A stretch of DNA of 60,000 nucleotides, taken from assembly GCF_029227915.1 (NCBI RefSeq), contig NC_079880.1:9825501-9885500 (forward strand), read 5' to 3'. Within the stretch, counting starts at the first letter, position 1. Every line of letters begins with the position of its first letter. This DNA comes from Hydractinia symbiolongicarpus. Lineage: Eukaryota > Cnidaria > Hydrozoa > Anthoathecata > Hydractiniidae. Of the stretch, positions 33,226-49,300 are shown piece by piece. Position numbers and translations under genes: made by a program. The notes beneath the pieces were generated by a model, which was not told where the DNA came from, ran no database searches, and saw only the letters and a program-made list of their open reading frames with translations.

Positions 33226-35486
33226 GCTTGTGCAAGTTAAATCAATATTTTAGACATGCTTATTTAATAAAATTTTGTGGATTATTTGAAGGAAAACAAA
33301 ATGAATAACAAATATTCAGAACAAATTACGAGAACATCATGAGTTTGGCTGTTATATACAGTTGCAATTAGTCCATAATGCTAAATTCTTGCACTGTCAA
33401 GTCTTTTTAAACATTTTTTTTTGTTTTCCACCTTGTGAAAGGTTTTATGGCCTAAAGTAGCAGACTTATCAAGCCCCATGTAATTCGCATAAGTCATTGA
33501 ACAAAAGCAACCTCACAATAACCCCTAGCAACATTAAAGGCGCATAAATAACTATGTTGTTTTTTTAAGGTCCCTATTTCAGTATAAAAACTGGCAGATA
33601 TAGATCAGAACATGTTCAAATGTTTTACTGAAATTGCAAAGTTATCCTAATTTCTATCTGCCTACAGAGCCACCTTTGCAATTCATTCCTCTTTTCACAC
33701 ATATAAAATCACACAGCAAAATCAACAAGGAGCTTGCTGGATAAATTTCATCACTCAAAATTTAATCAATGAGGGAAAATGTGTAGCTGCATATCCATCG
33801 TAATCCTTTTAGTAAATATATCAACAAAGTTCCGACTATGATAAAACAATCAAAGTTTCTGTGTTATTTTCTATAAATTAACATTTTAAATTACTCAAAT
33901 CAGGCTTCTTTGAAACACCCAACTACCTCTTGATGTTGTTTTCAAAGACAGCTTTGCTTCTCTTTTGTTCTATAAGTTGCTTTCTTATGGAAAAGGTATT
34001 GTCTGTACATTTTGTTTTCTGAACTTTTCTTTTTATGCTTTAAACTAGTTATCTCCATAGTTCTTTTAACTTTCTTTAAAGTGTCGCTTTGCGCACTCAC
34101 CCATTTAAAAGGTTGGCCAAAATTATGCAATAACCCTGGTCATACATTTTAAGAAATGGAAGAGCGTGATAAACATTAATTATTATATAGTGTTTAAAGC
34201 AAAAGGAAATACCTACAATTTTTTTTTGTTTTACCCTTGATTTATTGTTTTCAAAAAGCAATTTAGCAATCTCTGCCCCATGCTTATAATAAGGCAAGGC
34301 TGTCTGTGTATCTAGAACAGAAAAAAGATTGTTTTGTGACGCTCCACTTCTTGGCTGGGAAAAACTGATCAAGGATATCGTTACACATATTGTGAATTAA
34401 AAAAATCAAGAAATTTAAGAAATTACATCAAGTGCAATTGTTTTCAGTTCTAGTAACTTTTAGATCTTTAGTATTTCAGGATAGTCATAACTCATTCTGG
34501 ATTTTGAAAAACATAAATATATATAAATGTGTTAAATTTTTCTATTGTGATTAAACTTTTATACTTTAAACTCTTATAATAGTTTATAGTATTTTGAATT
34601 GCTAACCCTGGTCTGATAGTTACATTATGAAGATACTATGGCAGTTAACAATTTAGCTAACCCTTGTTTTTACAATATTCAGTTCTTGTAATAAGTTGCT
34701 TGTTTTGTACATTTTTTTCAAAAATAATTTTTTATATGCACAGACTTTATTTTATAAACTCTAGACTCTCCTAGCTATATAAAAAGATTGAAAATTCAAA
34801 TTTAAATAGTTTTTTAAACTCAAATTTAATAGTTTTTTGTGTTCGATATATGTAAGACTAAAGGCTGACAGAACAAACAGGCATAAAAATGCTTCAGAGC
34901 ATGCGATCTTTAAATGTTTACATTGCATGAGTTGAAAATTTTCCTTTTCATTCCATTCCAGAAAAAGTAGAAGTAAGTTCAACTTTTTCCTTGTGTTCGG
35001 TGCAGAAATGACAGGTAGAATATTAGACTTGGTTTCCATTAGACGATTTAGTGAAGCGTTGCGTCTCAAAAATCAATGCAATATTTTTGTTTAATGGAAA
35101 CAGTTTCTATAAATTCGTTTTAATACGGTGAGTGCTGTTTCGATTAGACGTCTTCTATTAGTGTAAGCACTATGATCATTTTCGTTAATGTTCTCCACCA
35201 CATGGATACTATTGTCAAATAACACGTGTTTGAGTACCAGTCGAAAAATTAATTAATGGAAGAATCCCCATGATTCGATGATTTTTCTGTTTGATATCTG
35301 TTTAGAAAGTATATATTACTTCTACCAGATCTTGCCCAATATCTTGGAGGTTTTTGTTTCTTTGTTTGAAATAGCGATAAACGTCCTTAAAATAATTTCT
35401 CTTTTGCGTTTAAATTGAAGTCACCGTGGTTTATATTTTGTTGAACATCTTATTTAATCTTGTTTTGTTACCTAAGCAAAAATAAT
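33226..35486. other. Region upstream of macroH2A, no secure gene
   Basis: One possible minus-strand exon lies at 34235-34311. It has a strong acceptor (TTTTTTCTGTTCTAG), a GTAAAA donor and an open phase giving TALPYYKHGAEIAKLLFENN. I could not find partner exons or recognise the family. GTTTCCATTAGA (about 35036) and TTTAATGGAAAC (about 35090) form a small inverted pair in the macroH2A upstream region. Confidence 0.3.
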
Positions 35487-39067
<3,581 letters not shown>

Positions 39068-41130
39068 TTGAATTTGGCTACTAGTATATTGTCGTCGATT
39101 TGTCGGTGTTGTCGGGTTTTTAATGGTCGTGATGAACACTTTATTTTATTGCACTCCTCCTGTGTGTTTTTTTCTAGACGATATTTTATTTCACCTTTGT
39201 TTTGTTTATTTTTTAGTAGTTTTATATTAATTGCTTTTAATATTCTATATTTTCTTAGCTTGTTTTTGTAAGCTCGTATTGTATATAGCACGTGATGTAA
39301 GAAATGACGTGTACATAGTCCAGTGAACGTCAAATTTAACGATGTCCTATTGTGTGTTTCATGAATTGACGTCGTTGATCACGTCATTCCTCATTATTGA
39401 TGCCATCGAATTAATTTTGCTATATATTGCGTCTGGCTTGCTTTTAGATCCATTTTCATATTATGTTGGTTGCAGGCATGACTTTTAGATTAGCAAATAG
39501 ACATCTTCAGCGCCCTCTTTGTACATAAGATGTTTTGATTTGTTCAACATTGTTTTTTAGTTTTTAGTCGGAATATTAAAGTGATTTTATTTTAGTATGT
39601 GTGAAACAGTACGGTGGTGTGAACATTTGGACTTTATATTGATTTGCTTTAGTTTATTCTGAGAAATAGATTTCCTCAGCAGATTTTTTAGTTTTAACTT
39701 CTGTCAGCTCATGCGTCGATCCAAGAGCCCTTATACTTTAGTTCGAACTTTAACAAAGATGCATGTTTGAAAATTATATGCAAACCTTCCTCCTCTAAGA
39801 TGCAAAGGAAACGAAACAAAAAAAAGACCAATTTCTTCTCGTAAAAATTTTAACTCAAAAGGAAAAAACTTTGTATCCCCTTATTTTTAAAACCATGATT
39901 CTTATTCCATCACAAAAAAATAAAAATAAAAGTTGGTAAATAAATTGAAAAAAATAATAAAGTCGCTAAAAATAGTTGATTGGGAAAAGTATTAGTCACT
40001 CGGTCAAAAAATTTTTTACCGATAATATCAAAAAAATGGTCAGAAAAAAAAGAAAAACCACTTCTACATGTTGATTGTTTCAGTAAATATTCAACATGCA
40101 ATGCACTACGGTAACATAGATGTTGAATTACGTATCATTCATTTATCGGATTATAAGGCGCTCTCAGACGTGTCGTCAAACTTTATCCTTCATATGTGTC
40201 GTTGAAATTGATAAATAATAGAAAATACTGGCGAAAAAAAGTTTATCCCAAAGAATTTTGGAGATGAAAATGTCATTAGATTCAGTGGAAAAGTTACGAA
40301 GTTTCGCGAGCTATTTTGAACAAAATTTTATCATTTTTGGAGTTCGGGCCAAAAAATTTAGGCGATTAAAAACTGCGACAATAATAAAATTACTTACCGA
40401 CGAAACAGACGATTACGAAATGCAATAATTCTGCATTTCACAAGTTCACACTAGTGTGTTAACAGGTTTAATTAGGGTGTAAAAAGTTAACACGATATAT
40501 GTACGTGTAAATGGTCAGTGGTAACTAAAGCTATTTTTCACCCAATCTGTTACTCTTAACCATTCTAAAACCATCATCAACGCTAATGGTTTGCACAAAA
40601 TTATGAAAGAATCTGTTGTTTTCCTGCTGACTACTAATGCATATAGATTTTATTTAGGTTATTTCCCAAACTCGTCCCCAGGGCTCTATGCATGCAGCTG
40701 CCCAGGATAATAATAGTAACTATTACAAAGCCCTTCAGAGTATTTAGGCCGTAGAAGAAAATTACCATTGGATATTTTAGCCATTATTCTCCACAGTAGT
40801 GAGTGTTGCTGGTCTGCACAGAATTATCAAGGAATCTGAAACCTTATTCTCAACAGATGTACTTTTAGTTATCCTGCTAACTCTTAAAGCAGATAGTTCT
40901 TATTTAAGTTATTTCCTGGGACCCGGGTCTGGGTAATAGTGACCATTACAGAGCCCATTCAGAATATCATAGCAGTAGAAGAGCACTGGGGACGAGGTTT
41001 GTTATTTCTCGATTTTGCATATGAAAATAATAAAGAATACAATTATACTTTTGTTATGCGTGTGTAGTAATTAATAAAAACAAATACGTGTATAAATAAA
41101 GAACACGATTGTAATTGGACAATAATTTCT
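39068..41130. other. Downstream of macroH2A: 3' UTR and intergenic
   Basis: An ATTAAA at 39575-39580 could serve macroH2A polyadenylation. The degenerate tandem duplication at 40553-41000 is listed separately. No gene was recognised. Confidence 0.4.
40553..41000. repeat. Degenerate direct tandem duplication, two copies of about 225 bp
   Basis: 40553-40776 and 40777-41000 share in order: CATTATTCT/CATTCTAAAACC, GCACAAAATTATGAAAGAAT versus GCACAGAATTATCAAGGAAT, CCTGCTGACTACTAATGCAT versus CCTGCTAACTCTTAAAGCAG, TTAGGTTATTTCCC versus TTAAGTTATTTCCT, AGTAACTATTACAAAGCCC versus AGTGACCATTACAGAGCCC, and GTAGAAGA. The first copy contains the CTCGTCCCCAGGG motif, and the second is followed by GGGGACGAGG. 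Confidence 0.6.
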
Positions 41131-41439
41131 TCACGTGACCAACATCCAATATGATTGTCCACCACGAAATTCAGTCACGGTGTTTTTGTCACTCACGGTA
41201 AACATTGAGCATGTTTTGCGTTCAAATGAAACAAAATCACAATCATGCTGACATAAGCACTTTAAATAACAAGAGAATCTGTGACTCGTTTTCACTTCCT
41301 TAAAAGGAGTAACACGTGACGTTGTGGATATGAGTCTGAAGTTTCCATTCTTCTGTGTCGTTGGACAGTTTTCTACCAGTGTAAGATAGAATGCCGGAAT
41401 GAGCAGAAGGATGAACCATGTTTGTTTTATTTCTTCCAT
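41131..41439 (-). CDS. Small secreted protein with possible PAN/apple-like cysteine pattern, 102 aa
   Basis: A single open frame starts MEEIKQTWFILLLIPAFYLT, a plausible signal peptide. The mature part has CPTTQKNG, then HRFSCYLKCLCQHDCDFVSF, then KTCSMFTVSDKN and a final SYWMLV. The CxxxCxxxxxCxxVSF...C pattern recalls PAN/apple domains, but the region is short and I cannot be sure. An acceptor-like TTATCTTTAG (AG at 41449-41448) lies 8 bases before the start. It could be a short standalone gene, one exon of a larger secreted protein, or chance. I see no neighbouring exons. Confidence 0.45.
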   Translation of the reverse strand: MEEIKQTWFILLLIPAFYLTLVENCPTTQKNGNFRLISTTSRVTPFKEVKTSHRFSCYLKCLCQHDCDFVSFERKTCSMFTVSDKNTVTEFRGGQSYWMLVT

Positions 41440-41581
41440 GTTTCATTCTAAAGATAACAAACCAACACCCTCTGATAAACTAAAAAAAATTTTTAACATA
41501 AGTAATGGCGGATGTTTCTAGATCGTGTAGTTTTAATAACATACTTTCGATACTTACTACTATTGTTCCGCGTATTTATTC

Positions 41582-41808
41582 AGGATATAACCACTTCAGT
41601 GTTGGAAACACTGTTATCAACGTTGGTCCTGTGTTCTGAATACATTAGGTACACACCGGCATTGCCTACCAAATTTCCCTCACATGGCATGGGTTGACCC
41701 GTAGCTGTGGGGAAGACACTTGCTAAACATGCCTGCGCTGTGAACCGAACCGCGGACCTTGTGATTGCGAAGCAACTCCGTAACCACAACGCCACACGGC
41801 ACAAAGAA
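41582..41808 (-). repeat. tRNA-derived SINE, family A, best copy
   Basis: On the minus strand it begins GTGTGGCGTTGTGGTTACGG (A-box-like) and has GCGGTTCGGTTCACAG (B-box-like). The body follows with GGGTCAACCCATGCCATGTG and the tail with GTTTCCAACACTGAAGTGG and TATATCCTGAATAAATA. Two more copies are in this window (8548-8690 and 23110-23285). Confidence 0.65.
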
Positions 41809-42108
41809 GACTCCCGGGGCAATGATGGTCTTTAAATTTTTGTCTGATAAAAATTGCTTTTTAGGGGCTTTTTTTTACAAAATGCAACAATGACACTTCG
41901 TTAAAATCTGCATGCTTATTCATTACGCCGAGATGAAACTCGTTTCGTTTTGTGTTCTTCGTTCGTGCGCTCGGCAATAGCTAAATTTTTAACAAAAACT
42001 CACTAGCTGCTGTTATATGAGCCTATTCCACTATCTATATATTAGACCACCAAAACATGAAGAATTTCATGCACCAAAAAATAAACATTTTCATATAACA
42101 AAACACAA

Positions 42109-42212
42109 CCTCGTCCCAAGGGCTTGTTAAGCTTTTTATATTTGGCTTTTTATATTCTTTATTCATATTCGAATATAAAAAGTCTAACAAGCCCTGGGAA
42201 CGAGGTTGACAA
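42109..42212. mobile_element. 104-bp palindromic MITE
   Basis: AACCTCGTCCCAAGGGCTTG begins one arm, and the other arm ends CAAGCCCTGGGAACGAGGTT. The arms pair over about 36 bases, and a second inner pair (GGCTTTTTATATTC with GAATATAAAAAG) completes a near-perfect hairpin. The terminal motif is shared with 8147-8215 and the 40.6-41.0 kb region. Confidence 0.65.
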
Positions 42213-43353
42213 AAACATAAAAAATTTCATGCACGAACACACGGTTGGCTTACCTTAAGAGCTCTCGTCCATCTTACAACATGAAAACAAGCAAATATTT
42301 CTTATGAGCACTTCTCACGTTGTTTACCATTTCACACAATATTCGTGACAAAATTACACGAACTTGTTAAGTAGAAAATAAATTGTTTACCACGTATCAA
42401 CCGTTGCTACTGGTGATGACTCTTAAAAGCTCTTCACCAGACCCCTGTGTTTTTTTAAATTTAGTACACAGAAGCTTGATAAAAAAACAACAACAATATT
42501 TAGATCCACAGGTATTCCAGATACCGTCATACAAATGACATAAATTAGAATATATTATGATATCATTTGTCAGGAAGCAAATTAAACTCCAGTATTTGTA
42601 AAAAATGTGGCGAGTAAGAAAATACATTCTCTTCTTTCGATATTATAAGAATGACTTTTTTTAAAAAAAAAACTGCATATTTTATCGTCATGTTAAATTT
42701 AATTGTCAATGTCATGCTATGCGAAGCGGAGCTTATGTGTAACGATTTTTAAGCTTTTTAACAAAACTGTGCACATGGCTACATAGAGCACAAAATAAAT
42801 TATGTAAACAGAATAATTTACATATGATCAACATAATTAAGTATATTTACATATCAATATATAAATATTTATAGCAACACCACACAAATTATATTTGCGA
42901 AATTATGTGAAAAAAATCGTGTTTCATCTTCTAATAACTCCCGCATGTGCATGGAGCGCCGTCTTGATTATAAATACAAAACTTTCAAATAGTTCAAATA
43001 TATACAAGATAAAAGTACGTTAAAAACATCAACATAAAAAATCTTGTGAAAAGCAAGCAACAAATATTATTTAAGTAAGAACACATTGCAGTGTAAATAC
43101 CAAACAAGAAATGTTCCGTTGATTTGTTTTTTGAACGACAAAGTAACTCTTGTTTTTTACACAGTAGTAAATGAGGCGTTGCTTGCTTATCCAAATATAA
43201 TAAAAACACATCTTGTTAAAGTGTGTTTTAAAAATGTCCTTTATAAAGGGGAGTCCCTGGTTCCCACCAGCAGAAAATCAGTAGCATTTGTTACACAAAA
43301 CACTTACGCTACGGTGGACACCAGCTACTTATAAAAAAACAAACTCTAATAGA

Positions 43354-46300
43354 TTAAACAAGTGAGCTACTTGCTGGCACATCTAAAAACGAACCCGAAC
43401 TCTTTCTTCCAGGTTCGTCTCGCGGGACTGACGATGTCGAACTACCTCGTGACGGACGTCGTTTTCTTGCTCCGTCACCCGTCATCGTTTGAAAAGTTGT
43501 ACGTTTGATTAGGGCCTGTTTTACACCTTCGTCGATACCAGGAATATTCATCTCACCAAATACCTTTAAAACGGATTAAAATATCACAGCCAGCTTAGAA
43601 AAGATTACCAAGCTATTTAAGGCTTAAAGTGTACAAGGAAATTTAAATTTCGATAGATATTTTGAGCAATGCTTCTCTCTCATGATTTCCCAAAATTGTC
43701 ATAGCTTCAGTGAAATTGTGTAATAAAAAACTTCCCCACCAAAAGAAAGAAAATCCGGATTACCTCCACAATAGCACCATCGGGAAGCTTCAGGAAATGT
43801 CTGTACAGTTCTCTCAAGCCATCAAGATGCAATGTGTGAATGGAGACGTGTGTTGTCGTCTCACGTGCTCCTGTCTTGCGACCATGTGCCGCCGTCGGAT
43901 TGTCCCAATCTTCATCCGCCATCTTGAATAAGATAAAAATTACGTCATCATAAAGTTCTGTCTTTAGCATGTTTGTTATTTTTACTTACAACCTCCTTTT
44001 TTAATTGAATAAGTAAGACCATAGAACGTTTTAGGATATTTAAGATTTTAGCAGTTTTTTTAGGAGATTTTTTCAAAAGCGGGGAAAAACATGCAAAAAA
44101 TTAGAAGATTTTGGGAGAATTTAGTATAGGATAACTGATGCAGAATATAAATATTAAATATTTATTATGAGATTTTTAGCAGCATTTGCAAAAAATCAGG
44201 AAATTTTAGGATTTTTAGGATTATTTAAGAGGATTTTATTTGTTTAAGATTATTTAGGATTTTTAGGAGGCGTGGGAACCCTGAACGTACTTATTATATC
44301 ACATGGTAGATTTTAACGGGCCATATAAATAAATAAGATTTCGTACAAATTCGTGCAAAGTTGGGGAGATACTATCTTCAAAATTTTGCAATTTAACACT
44401 ACTAGGAGAATCTTTTCGAAAAAAAAATAACAATTTCTACCTCCTCTTCCTCCCAGATATAATCATATACAGCAGTTTTTCTTCGCTCTCCTTCTTCGCC
44501 CCTCCACCGTTCAGCTTTTGAACATACAAAATTTAACTCTTCATTCGATATCTCGAGATCGTACGCCATGAAAAAATCACCATGTTTTCCGTGTAATCTA
44601 AATGTCCAATGAATAAGACCCTGATCACAAGAGATAACTGAGTAAACATCACGATTACCGTGCGATTCAGTATCGAAGATTTACGACAATGTCAGTACTT
44701 TTCCGCGATGCCAAATAAACCAATGAACAAACAATACAAAAACAAATAAACGAATAAACACAAACAAACAAAGCATACCTCCAATAGACATCCATCAATC
44801 GACCGTTGTTATGGATACGCAAAAAATACATATACAAAATGGTGCATGCGGAAAACATGGTGACGGTGTATAGGAAAACCGTCAATGCTATACTGACGAA
44901 TAAAGTGACGTTATCGTTGTTATAGTAACGACTAAAATGCCAGTAAAGTTTGAACGCATCTCCAATTGGAAAGTCACCACCGCGATTACGAAATCTAAAT
45001 AACAAAGGACACATAAACTCTATACATTTTCTACTTCGTACCATTATTGATTTCTTGTCCACCGCCTGCTGGTTTTACACAGAGTCAGTTTTTTGTTCAG
45101 GAAACTATAAGGATAGATTAGCGCAGTCGCTTCGTAATCATATGGACAGTGGTTCGGTCCACAGTATATCATTACCGCTGTTACGAGTCAATCATTGTCT
45201 TCTCAATGTCCTTGCGTGTGACACAATGAGAAGACAATGCTAATGTCCATCTAACTTATACATTAAAACTTTTACAAAGACAGCAGTTAACGCTAAGTCT
45301 TTTATAATATCATGTCACAAATCCAAAATGTTATTTTATTTCTCTGAGTCTTACATAAATAAAAAAAATAAGTGCTTTATTTAAAAAAGATTAATCCTTG
45401 CATTCGGTTTAACACTCGTTACAATTTAATCAAACCTTAACACAGTTCCCCCAGGCAGTCCAGTTTTCCTTGTGTCTTATGTAACTGCCCCCCCCCCCCT
45501 GTGTCCATACCAGTCCCAATCCTTAAATAGCACAAACCTTTCTAATGCACTATCTGTAATTAGAATCCAGATCGGGTCGAGTAAACAATGAATTCCAAAC
45601 GCGATAATAAACCGTGAAAAGATGTTTGAGAATCTTCCGAATAAAAACTGGATAAAAGCTGATATAACGACCATCATTAAGAACAATATAATGTTTGTAA
45701 ACGGACCAATCACAATCAAAGCGATCTCTTCACGCGTGCGTAGTAGCGTGTTTTGATAATTCAAATTCACTGTGTAGGGTAGAAACTCAAACCTGAAACA
45801 AAAGCAGAAGATTAGCAAGTATAAATTTGAGGTACGAAGCTAGCATAAAAAAAAAGACACCAACAATGGAGTATATAGCATGGAAGACAGTCATTGTACA
45901 CTCACTTGTTGAGAGGGATAAGAAATCCCAGCAACGCCATCCACTGACCAATATAATGACAGTACAATCGCATCCAGTAGGTTATTAACAACATCAATAT
46001 CATCGCCCAAAACTCTCGACTTTTTACTTGTGAAATACCAAGCTCAGATAGTAACATACGTCCCATGTATTGCACCTTCTTTGTTCCTTTATGTTGAATG
46101 TGACCTTTGTTTGACCACGGAGATCTAAAACAAAAGCAGCAGGGTTGGCACAAACAACTAAAGTATAAGGAATTCTGTAACGCTGTAATGGAGAAAGGGA
46201 AACAGTCTTCGTACTGAACCATCTCAAATCTTTTGTACGTCGATCAACTGTGCGAATATACTTGCAAATCTGGTTTAAGGGTAAAGGTGGTTTTCTAGAC

Positions 46301-49300
46301 TTCGTTGAATAGGTACACTAACCTTATCCACAGGCCAAGTTCCTGATCAATTGAGAATTTTATTCGCTGTTATTTCCTAATCGCTTCTCTATACGAGTTA
46401 CAAAAATGCTATACTGGACTCACAATGAACATTCGATTAAAATTGATTTTGTATTCGAGTTGAAAATAGTTCATGGCTGAATTAATGTAAAAAAAATTTT
46501 CTTTGTTCGAAATGGTGACCACAAAAAAGTAAAATCTTAACTTCGGTTTTAACAGAGCTGCGAAAATTAATTAAACATTTTTTTCTGTCTGTCATATATA
46601 TATTAGTTAAATCATAACTCAAAAAGCTGAAAGATTGACCTACTTAACAGGAAACGAATGTGTATCCAGCTCTTCTAAATGAGTGAGTTTCTTCTTTCGC
46701 TTTTGTTTGGATAATAGAGCCGTTTTGGGCATCATGGTATATATTTTCTTAGCATAGACATCAGACGGAGTGTTGTTATGTATCTATGAAGTAACAAAAA
46801 AATTTACAACAAAAAGCACAAAAAATTAATCGAAAAAAGTCGAGTTGAGAAAAGTATATTTCAAACAATAGTTCTCTTGAAAATACAGTAAACCATCATA
46901 TACCAAATCGAGTAAAAAAATAAATTATTCTCATCAAAAAGTGCGCAAATGCGCAAATCTTGTTTTTAAAAAGTAAGAAAGCAGATCAAGAAGATAACCA
47001 ATAAAAGTAGATTTATATACCTTGTAAAACATTCCTGGTTGTCCTTTGACGGGTTTAAAGCCTTCGTTTTTCTTCAGTGCTAAAATATCATGCTCACCAT
47101 AATCTGTTCCACTCGAGTCCCCATCATCATCATCATCCGATAACTGCAAACCTTTCTCTTCCACCAGTTTACGTGAAGCTGCTACACTAGTCATTGGACG
47201 CAGCAACGGATCAGTCACAGCTACAGTATCCTGACCGACTGAGCTCTTTCGTTTCCGTAGATTTGCTGATAAAGATTCTGCGCGGAACATTTGCACCTCG
47301 GAATCAAGAACCATTGAAGACTAAGAAAAAGGTGAGAGCTTTTACAAGTTGAATTGACAAAAAAAGAGATTATGATTTAAAAAAATCACAAATAACCAAA
47401 AGAAGGCATAATTCTACTTGCTACCCAGACTGATAAAAGTTCGTACGAGGGAGACGCAACAGATCTTAAACATATGTACTACGCTTATAAAAAGAAAAAG
47501 AAATGCCTCCACTATTAATGAATACTTGGTGACAATAAAAAATGAAATGCCTTCACTGCTTGGTGATAATGACTTATCACTACCTTTCGTCTGCTACCAG
47601 TACTGCCACTGCTTCCTGCTTCTTCTCCAGTATCAACGGTCAATATGTTGGGGATAGCTGTTTTCTCTGAGTTAACGTTACCATTCTCGTCCAACGGGCC
47701 TACATGCGAGCTTAATATACTACCACTTCGATATGACGCGCGTGATAAGGCGGGCGAATTAATATCGGATCTGGAACCAAACACGGCTTTTTCGCCGTCG
47801 ATATTTTCTTCGCCTGATTTTGTGCGGTCAGGAGAACTTAAAAGTCCTGATGTGAATTGTAACTCAACTTCATACTCCTTCTGTCCAGCCATGTATCTAC
47901 GGCAAAATAACCAAAACTAAAATTTCACTTGCTGTTATATCTTCCACATCTATCGCGCCATGTTGAATTTGTAACTTTAGCGTTTCAGAAGAAACATTGT
48001 GTAGAGGAGAGAGGAAAGGAAAAAAGACAAAGAATCTATTTTGCTCTTTGCTTGACTACCTCGGCCAAGAGAATGATCTTACTACCAGTATGATCTTCCA
48101 CATTTATCGCGCCATGTTGAATTTGTAACTTTATCGTTTTACAAGACAACATTGTGTAGAGGAGAGTGGAAAGGAAAAAAGACAAAAAATCTCGATTGTT
48201 TTTTGCTCTACTACCTTGGACAAAGAATGTTTAAAGAGGCCTGCTTTTTGCAGGAAAGAAAACAATGCAGTACAAGTTGCAAGATAACATTCCTAAACAA
48301 GAAATTTATTTATGTGTTTAAAAAATTATGTAAAGATACCTTGGTAGCTTTATAATTTCGAAGTAAAAATTGCAAAGCCAGTTCTCAAGATCTTCAGCCA
48401 TTAGTTTTTCGATGATTTCAAATTTATCGATACCTGGGTCCATATCTCCACGCAGCATAGGCGTTTTGTACCTAAACAAACAGACAGCCGAACATAAAAT
48501 ATGATATGAGTGGTAGATTCTTTTTCTCAACGAAAAAAAACTTCCTAACTCAAGATATCATATGTTTCGTCCTTGAAGAATGAGCTGTTCTTTTTCTTAG
48601 CAGATGACTCGAAAAAACCGGTTCTCAAAAAAATTGTTCTTGGTGGTGGGGCAAAATTTCAACGTCGAGTAAGCTTTTGGCATACATTTTTAAATTCTAG
48701 AGTTGTTCTTATAAGAATCTTTTTATACGTACTTTCCCTCTACGACGTTGAATTCCGCATCACAGATGGGGAAACATCCCCACCCAACAACTTTATCGGT
48801 TGGTGTAACGGAACCACGAAGTATGAACAGCTCGAAGATGAGCACCATACCCGGACGAATATCCGGACGTGATGGACACACTGTAAACACGCTTTGGTCG
48901 ATCTAAACGACAAATAGACTGTCAAAATAATGGCGCTGGATTTACTGATTTATTATGTACATCAGAAGAACATCTCAAGTGTTTGTGCACGCAGAGTTCC
49001 TGGCAGAGAAGACTTTTCCCTACTTGTTCCTATCCTTACCGTCGTCTATATTCATAGGAGATATTTGAGCAGATTCTATTAACGAGTAATGTAGCACAAC
49101 AACAACTCCGTGCAACGTATGTTGTTTTTACAATTATAACAAAGTAGCTGAAATATCTTGTAAGCATGTCTGAGAAGATTGAACAAAATAAACAAGAGAA
49201 GGACAATGCAAAATGATATTTTTAAAGTTTTTCTAACTATACCGGTGCTCATAAATTTATTCAGGCGTGGCATGAATTAATGAGTAGCAGGGAAAAATTA

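Larger units (their letters stand above)
41440..43353. other. Intergenic region with SINE and foldback element
   Basis: Apart from the SINE at 41582-41808 and the palindrome at 42109-42212, no coding exon or RNA gene was recognised. Confidence 0.45.

Noticed and set aside
34761-35069. Minus-strand 102-codon frame upstream of macroH2A
   Set aside because: No motif, splice partner or recognisable family. Probably chance in a transposon-rich stretch.
35460-35486. N-terminal extension MFCYLSKNN of macroH2A
   Set aside because: MSGRGK is the canonical H2A-type start, and an acceptor-like site lies between the two.
45477-45537. Extension of the exon past 45538 (FVLFKDWDW...)
   Set aside because: Using the later GTATGG donor creates a TGA at the junction with 44994. 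The GTTTGT donor at 45537 keeps the frame.
45902-46227. Two overlapping minus-strand frames covering 46024-46222
   Set aside because: The acceptor at 46126-46125 and phase continuity with the 46644 donor choose the SPWSNKGH frame. The other frame is a shadow.
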